Source of the DNA: Haliscomenobacter sp.
Lineage (GTDB): Bacteria > Bacteroidota > Bacteroidia > Chitinophagales > Saprospiraceae
Assembly: GCF_016718685.1 (NCBI RefSeq)
Contig: NZ_JADKCX010000015.1
Coordinates: forward strand, 40,464-104,463
DNA: 64,000 bases
Reading direction: 5' to 3'
The notes beneath the pieces are model-generated. The model did not search any database. It worked only from the letters and a program-made list of their open reading frames with translations, and was not told the DNA's origin. Positions 27,304-35,098 of the stretch are shown here, piece by piece (the stretch's first letter is position 1; each line of letters starts with the position of its first letter). The translations under genes and the position numbers were made by a program.

Positions 27304-28509
27304 ATGCGACTCATCGTCACAACTATATCATTGTTATTGCTGCTGGTTGCCTGCCACAACCAAACAGAGACTTCCGAAGCTACTGATATCTATTACACAT
27401 GTTCCATGGATCCTCAGGTTGTAGCACACAAACCGGGTAAATGCCCCATTTGTAAAATGGATTTAACTCCGGTGAAGAAAAAAACGGGCAAAAACAACGA
27501 TGAAATCGAATTGAGCGAGCAGCAAATCCAACTCGGTAACATTCGAACCGACACCATACACAATGGAACAATTAACGACCAACTGCTACTGACGGCAACC
27601 CTGAATTTTGACCAGACGAAAACTTCTTCTGTAAGTTCAAGGGTGAGCGGGAGAATTGAAAAATTGTATTTTAAGAACATTGGTGATTTCATCAAAAAGG
27701 GTGATCCCTTATATGACTTGTACAGCGAAGAACTGAACAATGCCAAACAAGAATACTCACTAGTGTTGGAACAACGCAAAGAATTTGCCTCCGAAACGGT
27801 CATGGATTTTGAGCAATTGCTGCAAAGTGCCAAAAACAAATTGCTGCTGTGGGGACTGTCCGAAGTTCAAATTCAGCAATTGTCCAAACAGAAAAAAACA
27901 ACGCCTACTTCCACTTTTTACAGCACTACATCAGGCTACCTGACTTCACTGGAAATCCAGGAAGGGAATTATGTAATGGAGGGAAATACAATAATTAAAC
28001 TGGCCGATTTATCCACACTGTGGGCAGAAGCACAAATGTATACAGCTCAATTCTCCGCACTCAACCTCAACAGCATTGCCTCCGTACAAATCCCTAACGC
28101 GAACGGCAAAGAAATACAAGGGAAGATCGAATTTTTAAATCCTGAGATCAACCCTGACACAAGGATCAACTTGATTCGAGTCTCTATTCCCAATCCGGGC
28201 AACCATCTCAAACCCGGCATGCTCGCCTATGTATCGCTGAAAAGCCCAGGGCGGAATACCCTGGCACTGCCAATTGATGCAGTTATCCGGGATGGAAAAG
28301 GGGCGACGGTATGGATACAAAAAGCCAATCGAATTTTTACAAGTGTAATGGTACAAACAGGCCTGGAAAGTGAAGATAGAATTGAAATTACTTCCGGCTT
28401 GAAATCAGGAGATATCGTAGTGATTTCAGGGGCTTATTTGTTGCAAAGTGAATACATTTTCAAAAAAGGAGCGAATCCTATGGCTGAGCATGATATGAGT
28501 AAGATGTAA
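27304..28509 (+). CDS. RND adaptor lipoprotein with N-terminal heavy-metal-binding domain (CusB family), copy 2
   Basis: A 401-residue adaptor with lipobox LLVAC (Cys about residue 17) and a heavy-metal-binding segment YYTCSMDPQVVAHKPGKCPICKMDLTPV. It continues with SRVSGRIEKLYFKNIGDFIKKGDPLYDLYSEEL, the helical hairpin (about 140-190), and the usual beta domains. Domain order is the same as in the preceding gene, but the sequences differ widely, so the duplication is old. It ends HDMSKM, a possible metal-binding tail. It is the last efflux component of the operon; a regulator gene follows after about 165 bp. Confidence 0.87.
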   Translation: MRLIVTTISLLLLLVACHNQTETSEATDIYYTCSMDPQVVAHKPGKCPICKMDLTPVKKKTGKNNDEIELSEQQIQLGNIRTDTIHNGTINDQLLLTATLNFDQTKTSSVSSRVSGRIEKLYFKNIGDFIKKGDPLYDLYSEELNNAKQEYSLVLEQRKEFASETVMDFEQLLQSAKNKLLLWGLSEVQIQQLSKQKKTTPTSTFYSTTSGYLTSLEIQEGNYVMEGNTIIKLADLSTLWAEAQMYTAQFSALNLNSIASVQIPNANGKEIQGKIEFLNPEINPDTRINLIRVSIPNPGNHLKPGMLAYVSLKSPGRNTLALPIDAVIRDGKGATVWIQKANRIFTSVMVQTGLESEDRIEITSGLKSGDIVVISGAYLLQSEYIFKKGANPMAEHDMSKM

Positions 28510-28673
28510 TTATGAGGCGTGATGAAACGTGCCTTTGCCTCAGTGATGAGATTGTAGGCAATGGACTTGACTATTCAAAAAAATGTGTTTAATCCCTTGC
28601 TTTTGATCACAGTTCATGTGAGTTCTGTTCTACATATAGTTGGAGGATGCTTCAACCAAAACTTTAATCATAT

Positions 28674-29243
28674 ATGGTCCTCTTTATCAAAAACATGGTT
28701 TGCCTACGCTGTATCCGCTCTGTAGAGCGTATATTTTCGGAGCTGGATATTCCTTTCCAAAGCATCAAGTTAGGAGAGGTTCAACTGGAAACGCTCCCTT
28801 CTCCAACACAATTGGCTCAATTGCGAGCTTACTTGATACAAGAAGGCTTTGAACTACTGGACGACCGCCATAGCCAGCTGGTTGAACAAATCAAAAACAT
28901 CATTATTTCCGAAATTCACCATCTGGCACACAAAAAACCTGAGGCCCTCAATTTTTCAGATTTCCTGGTACAGGAGACTGGACAAGAATATTCATACTTG
29001 AGCAAACTCTTTTCTACAGTTGTTGGCATAACGCTCGAAAAATACATCATCGCCCAACGCATCGAAAAAGTAAAAGAATTGCTGGCTTATGGAGAACAAA
29101 CCCTCAGTGAGATCGCCTGGCAGATGGGATACAGCAGCACCCAGCACCTCAGTACCCAGTTTCGGCAAATAACTGGAATGACGCCATCTATATTTAAAAC
29201 CAATCACCAGCAACATGGTCGCAAACCTTTGGATCAGGTGTAA
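28674..29243 (+). CDS. HMA-like/AraC-type copper-responsive regulator
   Basis: A 189-residue protein with two parts. Residues 1-75 look like a degenerate heavy-metal-associated domain with an MxCxxC metal loop (NMVCLRCIRSVERIFSEL) followed by strand-helix elements (QLETLPSPTQLAQLRAYLIQEGFELLD). Residues 85-180 are an AraC/XylS helix-turn-helix pair (YLSKLFSTVVGITLEKYIIAQRIEKVKELL and LSEIAWQMGYSSTQHLSTQFRQITGMTPS). The arrangement suggests direct sensing of Cu(I) coupled to transcription control of the neighbouring efflux operon and of copA, which starts 90 bp downstream. The metal and target sites are inferred, not shown. The ATG at 28674 was chosen because translation from it gives the HMA-like start. 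Confidence 0.8.
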   Translation: MVLFIKNMVCLRCIRSVERIFSELDIPFQSIKLGEVQLETLPSPTQLAQLRAYLIQEGFELLDDRHSQLVEQIKNIIISEIHHLAHKKPEALNFSDFLVQETGQEYSYLSKLFSTVVGITLEKYIIAQRIEKVKELLAYGEQTLSEIAWQMGYSSTQHLSTQFRQITGMTPSIFKTNHQQHGRKPLDQV

Positions 29244-29332
29244 TCCATAATCATGTACAATTCTCCCAAAATTGTATAACGCTTCTGCTTCGGGATGTAG
29301 CGAACTTTGTAGGGTTAAAACCAATATTCACT

Positions 29333-31582
29333 ATGTCGACCATCACGCAGTCACCTACAAAAAATAGCACCATCGTCGCTAAAACAAACTTACCCGTGCT
29401 GGGCATGAGTTGTGCGGCCTGTGCAGGTAGCATCGAGTCTGTGCTTCGCAATTTGCCCGGCATCTCTAGTGCGGAGGTCAATTTTGCAGCCCAAACAGTA
29501 CAAATAGTATACAACCACGAAGTCACCTCTTTGCCAGAAATGCAAAAAGCGGTGCAATCCTTCGGCTATGATTTGATCATTCAACAAGAAAACGCCACCG
29601 GGCAGCAGGCTGAAATCCAGCAAATGCAGTTCCAAAAATTACAGCAGAAGACCATCGGTGCCATGATCCTTGCGCTACCAACGGTGATCATCGGGATGTT
29701 CTTTATGGAGATGCCCTACGCCAATTGGATCATGCTGGGCCTTTCCACGCCTGTGTTGATTTTCTTTGGCCAGGACTTCTTTCGCAACGCCTGGCGGCAA
29801 GCCCAACATGGCAAAGCCAATATGGACACCCTGGTGGCCATGAGCACCGGGGTGGCGTTCATTTTTAGCACATTCAATACCATTTATCCAGCGTATTGGC
29901 ACGAAAGGGGTTTACATCCACACGTGTATTTTGAAGCGGCGGTGGTGATCATTGCCTTCATCCTGCTGGGGAAACTGCTGGAGGAAAGAGCCAAAGGCCA
30001 AACCTCTTCAGCGATTAAAAAATTGATCGGTCTTCAGCCCAAAACAATCCGGATTGTCCGCGATGGGGAGGAAAAGACCATTCCAATTGCTGAGGTGCAA
30101 ATTGACGATATAGTTCTGGTACGCCCCGGTGAAAAAATTGCCGTTGATGGAGTGGTCATCCTAGGCCAATCTTTTGTGGACGAAAGTATGCTCAACGGTG
30201 AGCCGCTGCCCATAGAAAAGCAAGCATTGGATAGGGTATTTGCGGGTACCCTGAATCAAAAAGGCAGTTTACAGTTTCGGGCAGAAAAAGTAGGGAGCCA
30301 AACCCTTTTGGCCCAAATCATTCAAACCGTTCAAGAAGCCCAGGGCAGTAAAGCTCCGGTTCAACGGTTGGTGGATAAAATTGCGGGGATCTTTGTGCCT
30401 ACTGTCATTGGCATTGCCCTGTTGAGCTTTGGGCTCTGGATGATTTTTGGCGGAGAAAATGCCTTCACCTACGCCCTGTTGGCCTTTGTTACCGTACTTG
30501 TCATTGCCTGCCCTTGTGCTTTGGGCCTGGCCACCCCTACTGCGATTACGGTTGGAGTCGGCAAAGGCGCAGAAAACCATATCCTGATCAAGGACGCAGA
30601 AAGTTTGGAAACTGCCCATCGGGTCAACGCCGTCGTACTGGATAAAACGGGTACAATCACCGAAGGCAAACCAGCAGTTTTGGCTTGGCATTGGGTCAGT
30701 CAAAATCCGCTGCGCCAAGCATTGCTTTTTTCCATCGAAAGCCAATCTGAACACCCACTGGCCGATGCCATCTTGCGAAAATTGGAGCAAGAAGGCAGCT
30801 CAGAAAAAATTCAACTGGACAAATTTGAAAGCATCACGGGTCAAGGGGTAGAGGCAACTTATAAAGGTCAACAATACTGGGTGGGCCACGAAAAAATGAT
30901 GGAAGGCCGTGGCATTGTGCTTCCTGACGCGGTAAAAGCAATGGCGGAGCTTTGGCGTGAAAAGGCCAATACGGTCATCTATTTCGCAGGAGCCGATGTG
31001 GGCATTCTGGCGGTGTTGGCCATGGCTGATCCCATCAAACCCAACTCCCCAACAGCAGTGGCGCAACTGCGCGCGCAAGGCATAGAGGTTTATATGCTCA
31101 CTGGCGACAATCCACAAACTGCAGCGGCGATTGCACAACTCGCGGGCATTGCGCACTATCAGGCCGAGGTTATGCCCAATGACAAAGCTGGATTTGTTCA
31201 AAAATTGCAGGCCGAAGGAAAGATTGTGGCCATGGTTGGGGATGGCATCAATGATTCGCCTGCCCTTGCGCATGCGGACATCAGCATCGCCATGGCCAAG
31301 GGTACCGATATTGCTATGGATGTGGCATCCATCACACTGATGCGCTCCGATTTAAGTGCATTGCCACAAGTTTTCCACTTGTCCAAACGCACAGTGCGGA
31401 CCATTCGCCAGAACCTTTTTTGGGCCTTTATTTACAACCTGATCGGGATTCCGATTGCTGCGGGGATTTTATATCCAGCCACCGGATTTTTGCTCAATCC
31501 AATGTTGGCGGGCCTCGCGATGGCGCTTAGTTCCGTATCAGTAGTCACCAATAGCCTACGGCTGAAACAACTGAAATTGTGA
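29333..31582 (+). CDS. copA: Copper-exporting P1B-type ATPase (CopA)
   Basis: A 749-residue Cu(I) pump of the inner membrane. One N-terminal HMA domain carries GMSCAAC (residues 24-30, CxxC). It is followed by two N-terminal helices, a TM pair, and the A-domain, in which the usual TGE appears as NGE (ESMLNGEPLPIEK). The TM6 metal site CPC is in VIACPCALGLATP near residue 390, the phosphorylation motif DKTGT near 437, the HP motif (SEHPLADAI) in the N-domain, and GDGINDSPAL in the P-domain. These features define P1B-1 Cu+/Ag+ ATPases. The NGE variation in the dephosphorylation loop is worth noting because the Glu is kept. It is followed by a CopZ-like chaperone, supporting the copper assignment. 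Confidence 0.93.
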   Translation: MSTITQSPTKNSTIVAKTNLPVLGMSCAACAGSIESVLRNLPGISSAEVNFAAQTVQIVYNHEVTSLPEMQKAVQSFGYDLIIQQENATGQQAEIQQMQFQKLQQKTIGAMILALPTVIIGMFFMEMPYANWIMLGLSTPVLIFFGQDFFRNAWRQAQHGKANMDTLVAMSTGVAFIFSTFNTIYPAYWHERGLHPHVYFEAAVVIIAFILLGKLLEERAKGQTSSAIKKLIGLQPKTIRIVRDGEEKTIPIAEVQIDDIVLVRPGEKIAVDGVVILGQSFVDESMLNGEPLPIEKQALDRVFAGTLNQKGSLQFRAEKVGSQTLLAQIIQTVQEAQGSKAPVQRLVDKIAGIFVPTVIGIALLSFGLWMIFGGENAFTYALLAFVTVLVIACPCALGLATPTAITVGVGKGAENHILIKDAESLETAHRVNAVVLDKTGTITEGKPAVLAWHWVSQNPLRQALLFSIESQSEHPLADAILRKLEQEGSSEKIQLDKFESITGQGVEATYKGQQYWVGHEKMMEGRGIVLPDAVKAMAELWREKANTVIYFAGADVGILAVLAMADPIKPNSPTAVAQLRAQGIEVYMLTGDNPQTAAAIAQLAGIAHYQAEVMPNDKAGFVQKLQAEGKIVAMVGDGINDSPALAHADISIAMAKGTDIAMDVASITLMRSDLSALPQVFHLSKRTVRTIRQNLFWAFIYNLIGIPIAAGILYPATGFLLNPMLAGLAMALSSVSVVTNSLRLKQLKL

Positions 31583-31606
31583 TTATTTAATAAAAATCTT
31601 TTTCAT

Positions 31607-31822
31607 ATGGAAGAGTTGAAGTTTAAAACCAACATCAATTGCATGGGCTGTATAGCCAAATTTACGCCATATATTCAGGATCAAGAAGGAGTAGAGTCTT
31701 GGGAAGTTGATACAACTCACCCAGACAAAATCCTTACGGTGAAAGGTGATATTTCCCCTGAAGAAGTAGAAGCCTTGGTGAAAGAAGCTGGATTTGTTGT
31801 GCGCGAAGTAATTGCTGCTTGA
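31607..31822 (+). CDS. CopZ-like copper chaperone (HMA domain)
   Basis: A 71-residue cytosolic HMA-fold protein: strand EELKFKTNINC, metal loop NCMGC (CxxC), helix IAKFTPYIQDQEGV, strand SWEVDTTHPDKILTV, helix PEEVEALVKEAGF and final strand. It lies 24 bp after copA and probably delivers Cu(I) to CopA or buffers it. The loop NCMGC departs from the common MxCxxC only at the position before the first Cys. Identification is firm on length and fold. Confidence 0.85.
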   Translation: MEELKFKTNINCMGCIAKFTPYIQDQEGVESWEVDTTHPDKILTVKGDISPEEVEALVKEAGFVVREVIAA

Positions 31823-31838
31823 TAAAGTGGTATATATC

Positions 31839-31873
31839 CTGCCAGTTTGGTATCCCAAAGTCCAGACTGGCAG
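31839..31873 (+). terminator. 12-bp hairpin after the copper chaperone gene
   Basis: CTGCCAGTTTGG (31839-31850) pairs with CCAGACTGGCAG (31862-31873) through one G-U, with an 11-base loop. It starts 16 bases after the stop codon, at the beginning of the 325-base gap before the next confident gene. Confidence 0.5.
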
Positions 31874-31908
31874 CTTATAGTTTGCGTTCACTCCTAAAAT
31901 CGTTTTGA

Positions 31909-32028
31909 ATGAAAAATCGAGCGTTTCTGCCAAGTGCCAAATCACAATTTTTACACATCCTGATGCGGGTTGCCAGCTTTATAATCTGGGTGTTCAAAAA
32001 GCTATTTGTCAAAAAGTGCTGCCGTTAA
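31909..32028 (+). CDS. Possible 39-residue cationic membrane peptide with C-terminal Cys pair
   Basis: A short ATG-to-TAA frame inside the gap between the chaperone and the Cys-rich copper-binding gene. It starts KNRAFLPSAKSQ, then has one hydrophobic helix (FLHILMRVASFIIWVF) and ends with basic residues and a Cys pair (KKLFVKKCCR). The composition (single helix plus basic, Cys-containing tail) and the copper context make it a candidate small envelope protein. It has no recognised family, and it may be chance. Outside it, the 31823-32147 gap shows only the hairpin at 31839. Confidence 0.3.
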   Translation: MKNRAFLPSAKSQFLHILMRVASFIIWVFKKLFVKKCCR

Positions 32029-32147
32029 GTCTATTGTAAATAAATGTGTGAATGATGTAACTTATCTCGGTTTTTGTGTAATGCTGCTGAACATTAAAGG
32101 GATTAACTTGATCGTGGGAAAATTCTTCACCATTACATCCACTATAG

Positions 32148-32483
32148 ATGAGTCATCAAAAATTTCAAAGTTGCATCGCCGCCTGTTCAGCCTGTGCAAT
32201 AGAATGTTACCATTGTGCAAGTGCATGCTTGGAAGAACAAGACCTCAAAATGTTGGCCCAGTGTATCAGATTAGACCATGACTGTGGGGCCATTTGTCAG
32301 TTGGCTGTACAAGCTATGGCCAGCGGCAGCGAGTTCGCACACCAAATCTGCAAACTCTGTGCAGAAATCTGCACTGCCTGTGCAGTAGAATGTGAGAAGC
32401 ACTCACACATGGAGCATTGCAAAAAATGTGCAGAAGCATGTCGCAAATGTGCTGCCGAATGCAGCAATATGGGTAAAATGTAA
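32148..32483 (+). CDS. Four-helix-bundle Cys-rich copper storage protein (Csp/DUF326 type)
   Basis: A 111-residue protein with regular Cys spacing along four predicted helices. The cysteines fall in patterns such as CIAACSACAIECYHCASACLEE, then CIRLDHDCGAICQL, then CKLCAEICTACAVECEKHS, then CKKCAEACRKCAAECS. The arrangement of CxxxC and CxxC on helix faces is that of Csp copper storage proteins, in which a cysteine-lined bundle core binds many Cu(I) ions. No signal peptide is seen, so it should act in the cytosol. It lies among copA/copZ and the multicopper oxidase genes and is followed by a large palindrome. Confidence 0.9.
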   Translation: MSHQKFQSCIAACSACAIECYHCASACLEEQDLKMLAQCIRLDHDCGAICQLAVQAMASGSEFAHQICKLCAEICTACAVECEKHSHMEHCKKCAEACRKCAAECSNMGKM

Positions 32484-32537
32484 GTTATGCGAATAATGGG
32501 TTCTATTGTCTAAAAAATTGATTTATAGTTTATTGTA

Positions 32538-32580
32538 AATATAGGTTTACTGAACTTTTAAAGTTCAGTAAACCTATATT
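32538..32580. terminator. 43-bp near-perfect palindrome (21-bp arms, single central base)
   Basis: The left arm begins AATATAGGTTTACTGAAC and the right arm is its exact 21-base complement, around one central T at 32559. It lies 55 bases after the Csp stop and 117 bases before the multicopper oxidase start. Such a long AT-rich perfect hairpin would act as a strong terminator, or could extrude as a cruciform. Confidence 0.6.
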
Positions 32581-32696
32581 CGCAAACCCCCTAGACTTTA
32601 TGAACAGAAGCTGTGATAACAGTAGAGCGCGCATCCGCAGCATAGTAACTGCCCGCGAAGTGCGTAATTCTTTTAACAATTAATTTCCTCAACACG

Positions 32697-34166
32697 ATGA
32701 AACTCCTCACTTTTATAAAAATATCGTTTGGCTTTGCCTGGTGCTTAGTCATGCTATTTTCCTGCAATGGGCACATGAATATGGACATGGGTGGCACAGT
32801 CTCCGCCCGTAATGTCACCGAGCAAACTTTTTCCAATCCGCTTGCCGTTCCCGCTGTACTGGATGGCACAAACGCCACGCTCGCCGCCAAATCTGGCACA
32901 GCCATCCTCGGAAGTCGCATCACGGTGAATGCACTCGGTTACGGTGGGGCCGCTATTTTGGGGCCGACTATCCGGCTGCAACAGGGGGCTCAGTTCAATC
33001 TGACGTTCAGCAATAACCTTTCTGAAGCCACCAACCTCCACTGGCACGGCCTTGAAGTACCTGCGAAACAAGACGGCTACCCAAGCGACCTAACCCAGCC
33101 TGGCGGAACTTTTGTTTACCAATTCACCATCAAGAACCGCCCCGGCACTTATTGGTATCACCCACATCCCGACATGGCGACAGCCCGCCAGGCTTATCGA
33201 GGATTGGCTGGCTTTTTTCTGGTTTCCTCACCGGAAGAAGAAGCATTGGGTTTGCCAAGCGGAGCGTTTGATGTGCCATTGGTGGTTCAGGACAAGCGGC
33301 TCGACGGAGGGTTGGTTTACGATCCCAATACCAACGATCGCAGCATTGGGATGTTTGGTGAGACGGTGTTGGTCAACGGCACGGCGGGCGCGATGCTCGA
33401 AGTCGCCACGCGTACTTACCGTCTTCGCCTACTCAACGGCTCCAATGCCCGCATCTACAATTTTGCACTTTCGACCGGGGCCAAATTTCAGTTGATAGGC
33501 ACGGACGGGGGGCTGATCGGAGCCGCAAAGGAAATTTCGACTGTACTGCTCGCGCCCGCGGAACGTGCCGATGTGCTAGTTAATTTCGGCAATTTGACCG
33601 TGGGCACCGAATTGTACTTGCAAAGCAATGCTTTCGACGGCACGGAATCACAGGGCAAGCAATTTTTTAAAATACTAAAATTCAAAGTAGTCCATCAAGT
33701 AACCGATGATTCAAACATGCCCACCGCGCTGATGCCCGTGGAAAAAATACCCGAATCACAATCGGTAACTACACGTTCTTTCGACATTGGCCACATGATG
33801 CAACACGGTAACGGTATGAACAATATGATCATGCATACGATCAATGGCAAGACGTTCGATGCCAATCGCCGCGACGAGTTGGTGAAAGCCGGGACGGTCG
33901 AGATCTGGGAATTTGACAATACAAAAGGAACGGAAACTCACCCAATGCACCTGCACGCCGGGTCTTTCCAAGTGCTTTCCCGCACGGGTGGGCGCGGTCT
34001 GATAGAACCTTGGGAATACGGTTGGAAAGATACTGTACTGGCATTCCCAGGAGAAAAAGTGCGCATTATCGTCCGTTTCCCCGACCTCAAAGGCAAGTTC
34101 GTCTTCCACTGCCACAACCTTGAACACGAGGATGGTGGTATGATGCTCAACTACGAAATCCAGTGA
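32697..34166 (+). CDS. Periplasmic multicopper oxidase lipoprotein (CueO/CopA-oxidase type)
   Basis: A 489-residue three-cupredoxin-domain oxidase. A lipoprotein signal ends LFSC (Cys near residue 22). The four copper-binding motifs are present in order: HWHG near residue 115, WYHPHPD near 152, HPMHLHAGSF near 414 and FHCHNLEHEDGGMM near 470, the last holding the type-1 Cys with following His and Met. A Met/His-rich insertion (GHMMQHGNGMNNMIMHTING) near 365-385 resembles the Met-rich loop of CueO. It would oxidise Cu(I) to Cu(II) with O2 in the periplasm. Genes for a copper store and Cu-ATPases flank it. The gene is complete. Confidence 0.93.
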   Translation: MKLLTFIKISFGFAWCLVMLFSCNGHMNMDMGGTVSARNVTEQTFSNPLAVPAVLDGTNATLAAKSGTAILGSRITVNALGYGGAAILGPTIRLQQGAQFNLTFSNNLSEATNLHWHGLEVPAKQDGYPSDLTQPGGTFVYQFTIKNRPGTYWYHPHPDMATARQAYRGLAGFFLVSSPEEEALGLPSGAFDVPLVVQDKRLDGGLVYDPNTNDRSIGMFGETVLVNGTAGAMLEVATRTYRLRLLNGSNARIYNFALSTGAKFQLIGTDGGLIGAAKEISTVLLAPAERADVLVNFGNLTVGTELYLQSNAFDGTESQGKQFFKILKFKVVHQVTDDSNMPTALMPVEKIPESQSVTTRSFDIGHMMQHGNGMNNMIMHTINGKTFDANRRDELVKAGTVEIWEFDNTKGTETHPMHLHAGSFQVLSRTGGRGLIEPWEYGWKDTVLAFPGEKVRIIVRFPDLKGKFVFHCHNLEHEDGGMMLNYEIQ

Positions 34167-34325
34167 CTTGCTATCCGACGTTTTTGCTACAATTTCTACG
34201 ATACCTGATTGATGTCACTTCTTGTTTTGAATTCAATCATTGTTCGGTCATCAACCCATGGAGGGGCACAAGATGTGATAGTGGCTTCGCCTATTTTCCA
34301 ATTCCTTTTAAAAAATTTGACTTCT

Positions 34326-34955
34326 ATGAAACACACATTTCTTTTATCGCTGCTTATCATACTTTGTATGCTGAGTAGCTGCAACTCCAGCACTACTACC
34401 GCAAAGGAAGACGCTGGCCAAAAAGACCAAACCCACGGTGCGCACAACATGGCCATGATGGAATCCATGGATGACATGATGCAACGTACAAATGCCATGA
34501 AGATGACGGGGGACTTCGATGTAGACTTTGCCAACATGATGATAGAGCATCATCAGGGTGCCATTGATATGTCCGAAATTCAAGTAAAGTCGGGTTCCGA
34601 TGCTGAATTGAAAGACATGGCAAAACAAATCATCGTGGCTCAAAAAGCAGAGATTGTCAAGTTGCGAGACTTCGTTCAGGCACATCCGGCTACAGCCATC
34701 CAGCAGCAGCCAATGCACAGCGGAAGCATGCAATCAATGCACGACCAAATGAAGTCTATGTCCATGAACGGCAATATGGACCAGGATTTTGCCAGCATGA
34801 TGATGATGCACCACGAAGGCGCAGTGACCATGGCCAAAGAGGAATTGGCCAATGGGCAGCACACCGAGTTGAAACAAATGGCACAACAAATGATTGACGA
34901 CCAGCAGCGGGAAATTGCGAATTTTCAGGCCTGGTTGGATAAAAACCGGAAATAG
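34326..34955 (+). CDS. DUF305 lipoprotein (His/Met-rich, ferritin-like fold)
   Basis: A 209-residue lipoprotein with signal MKHTFLLSLLIILCMLSSC (lipobox LSSC, Cys 19). The ATG at 34326 is chosen for this signal; an earlier ATG at 34209 would add 39 unrelated residues. It has two DUF305 copies, each with the hallmark MM-x-HH-x-GA-x-x-M: FANMMIEHHQGAIDMSEIQ and FASMMMMHHEGAVTMAKEE. A Met/His-rich linker (HSGSMQSMHDQMKSMSMNGNMD) lies between them. The His/Met pattern suggests Cu or other metal binding in the periplasm. DUF305 genes are frequent neighbours of copper oxidases (family knowledge). Confidence 0.85.
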   Translation: MKHTFLLSLLIILCMLSSCNSSTTTAKEDAGQKDQTHGAHNMAMMESMDDMMQRTNAMKMTGDFDVDFANMMIEHHQGAIDMSEIQVKSGSDAELKDMAKQIIVAQKAEIVKLRDFVQAHPATAIQQQPMHSGSMQSMHDQMKSMSMNGNMDQDFASMMMMHHEGAVTMAKEELANGQHTELKQMAQQMIDDQQREIANFQAWLDKNRK

Positions 34956-35037
34956 CCCATGAAAATCAAAATGGCCTGTGGTATAGGCAGGAAACCACTT
35001 AAAATACATTGAGCAGTCAAAAAATCTCTTTGCACAG

Positions 35038-35045
35038 TATCTTTG
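35038..35045 (+). promoter_or_regulatory. -7 element (TATCTTTG) upstream of the CopB-type ATPase
   Basis: TATCTTTG fits TAnnTTTG and lies 53 bases before the ATG at 35099. It suggests that the ATPase gene has its own promoter apart from the DUF305 gene. Confidence 0.45.
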
Positions 35046-35098
35046 TTTTGAGGCGATGTGCAAGGAGGTTTTTTTAAAATTTAACAAAAGAAGCAACA

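Noticed and set aside
32538..32580. Palindrome considered as an insertion-sequence end or transposon scar
   Set aside because: No target duplication, no transposase remains and no second copy was seen in the window.
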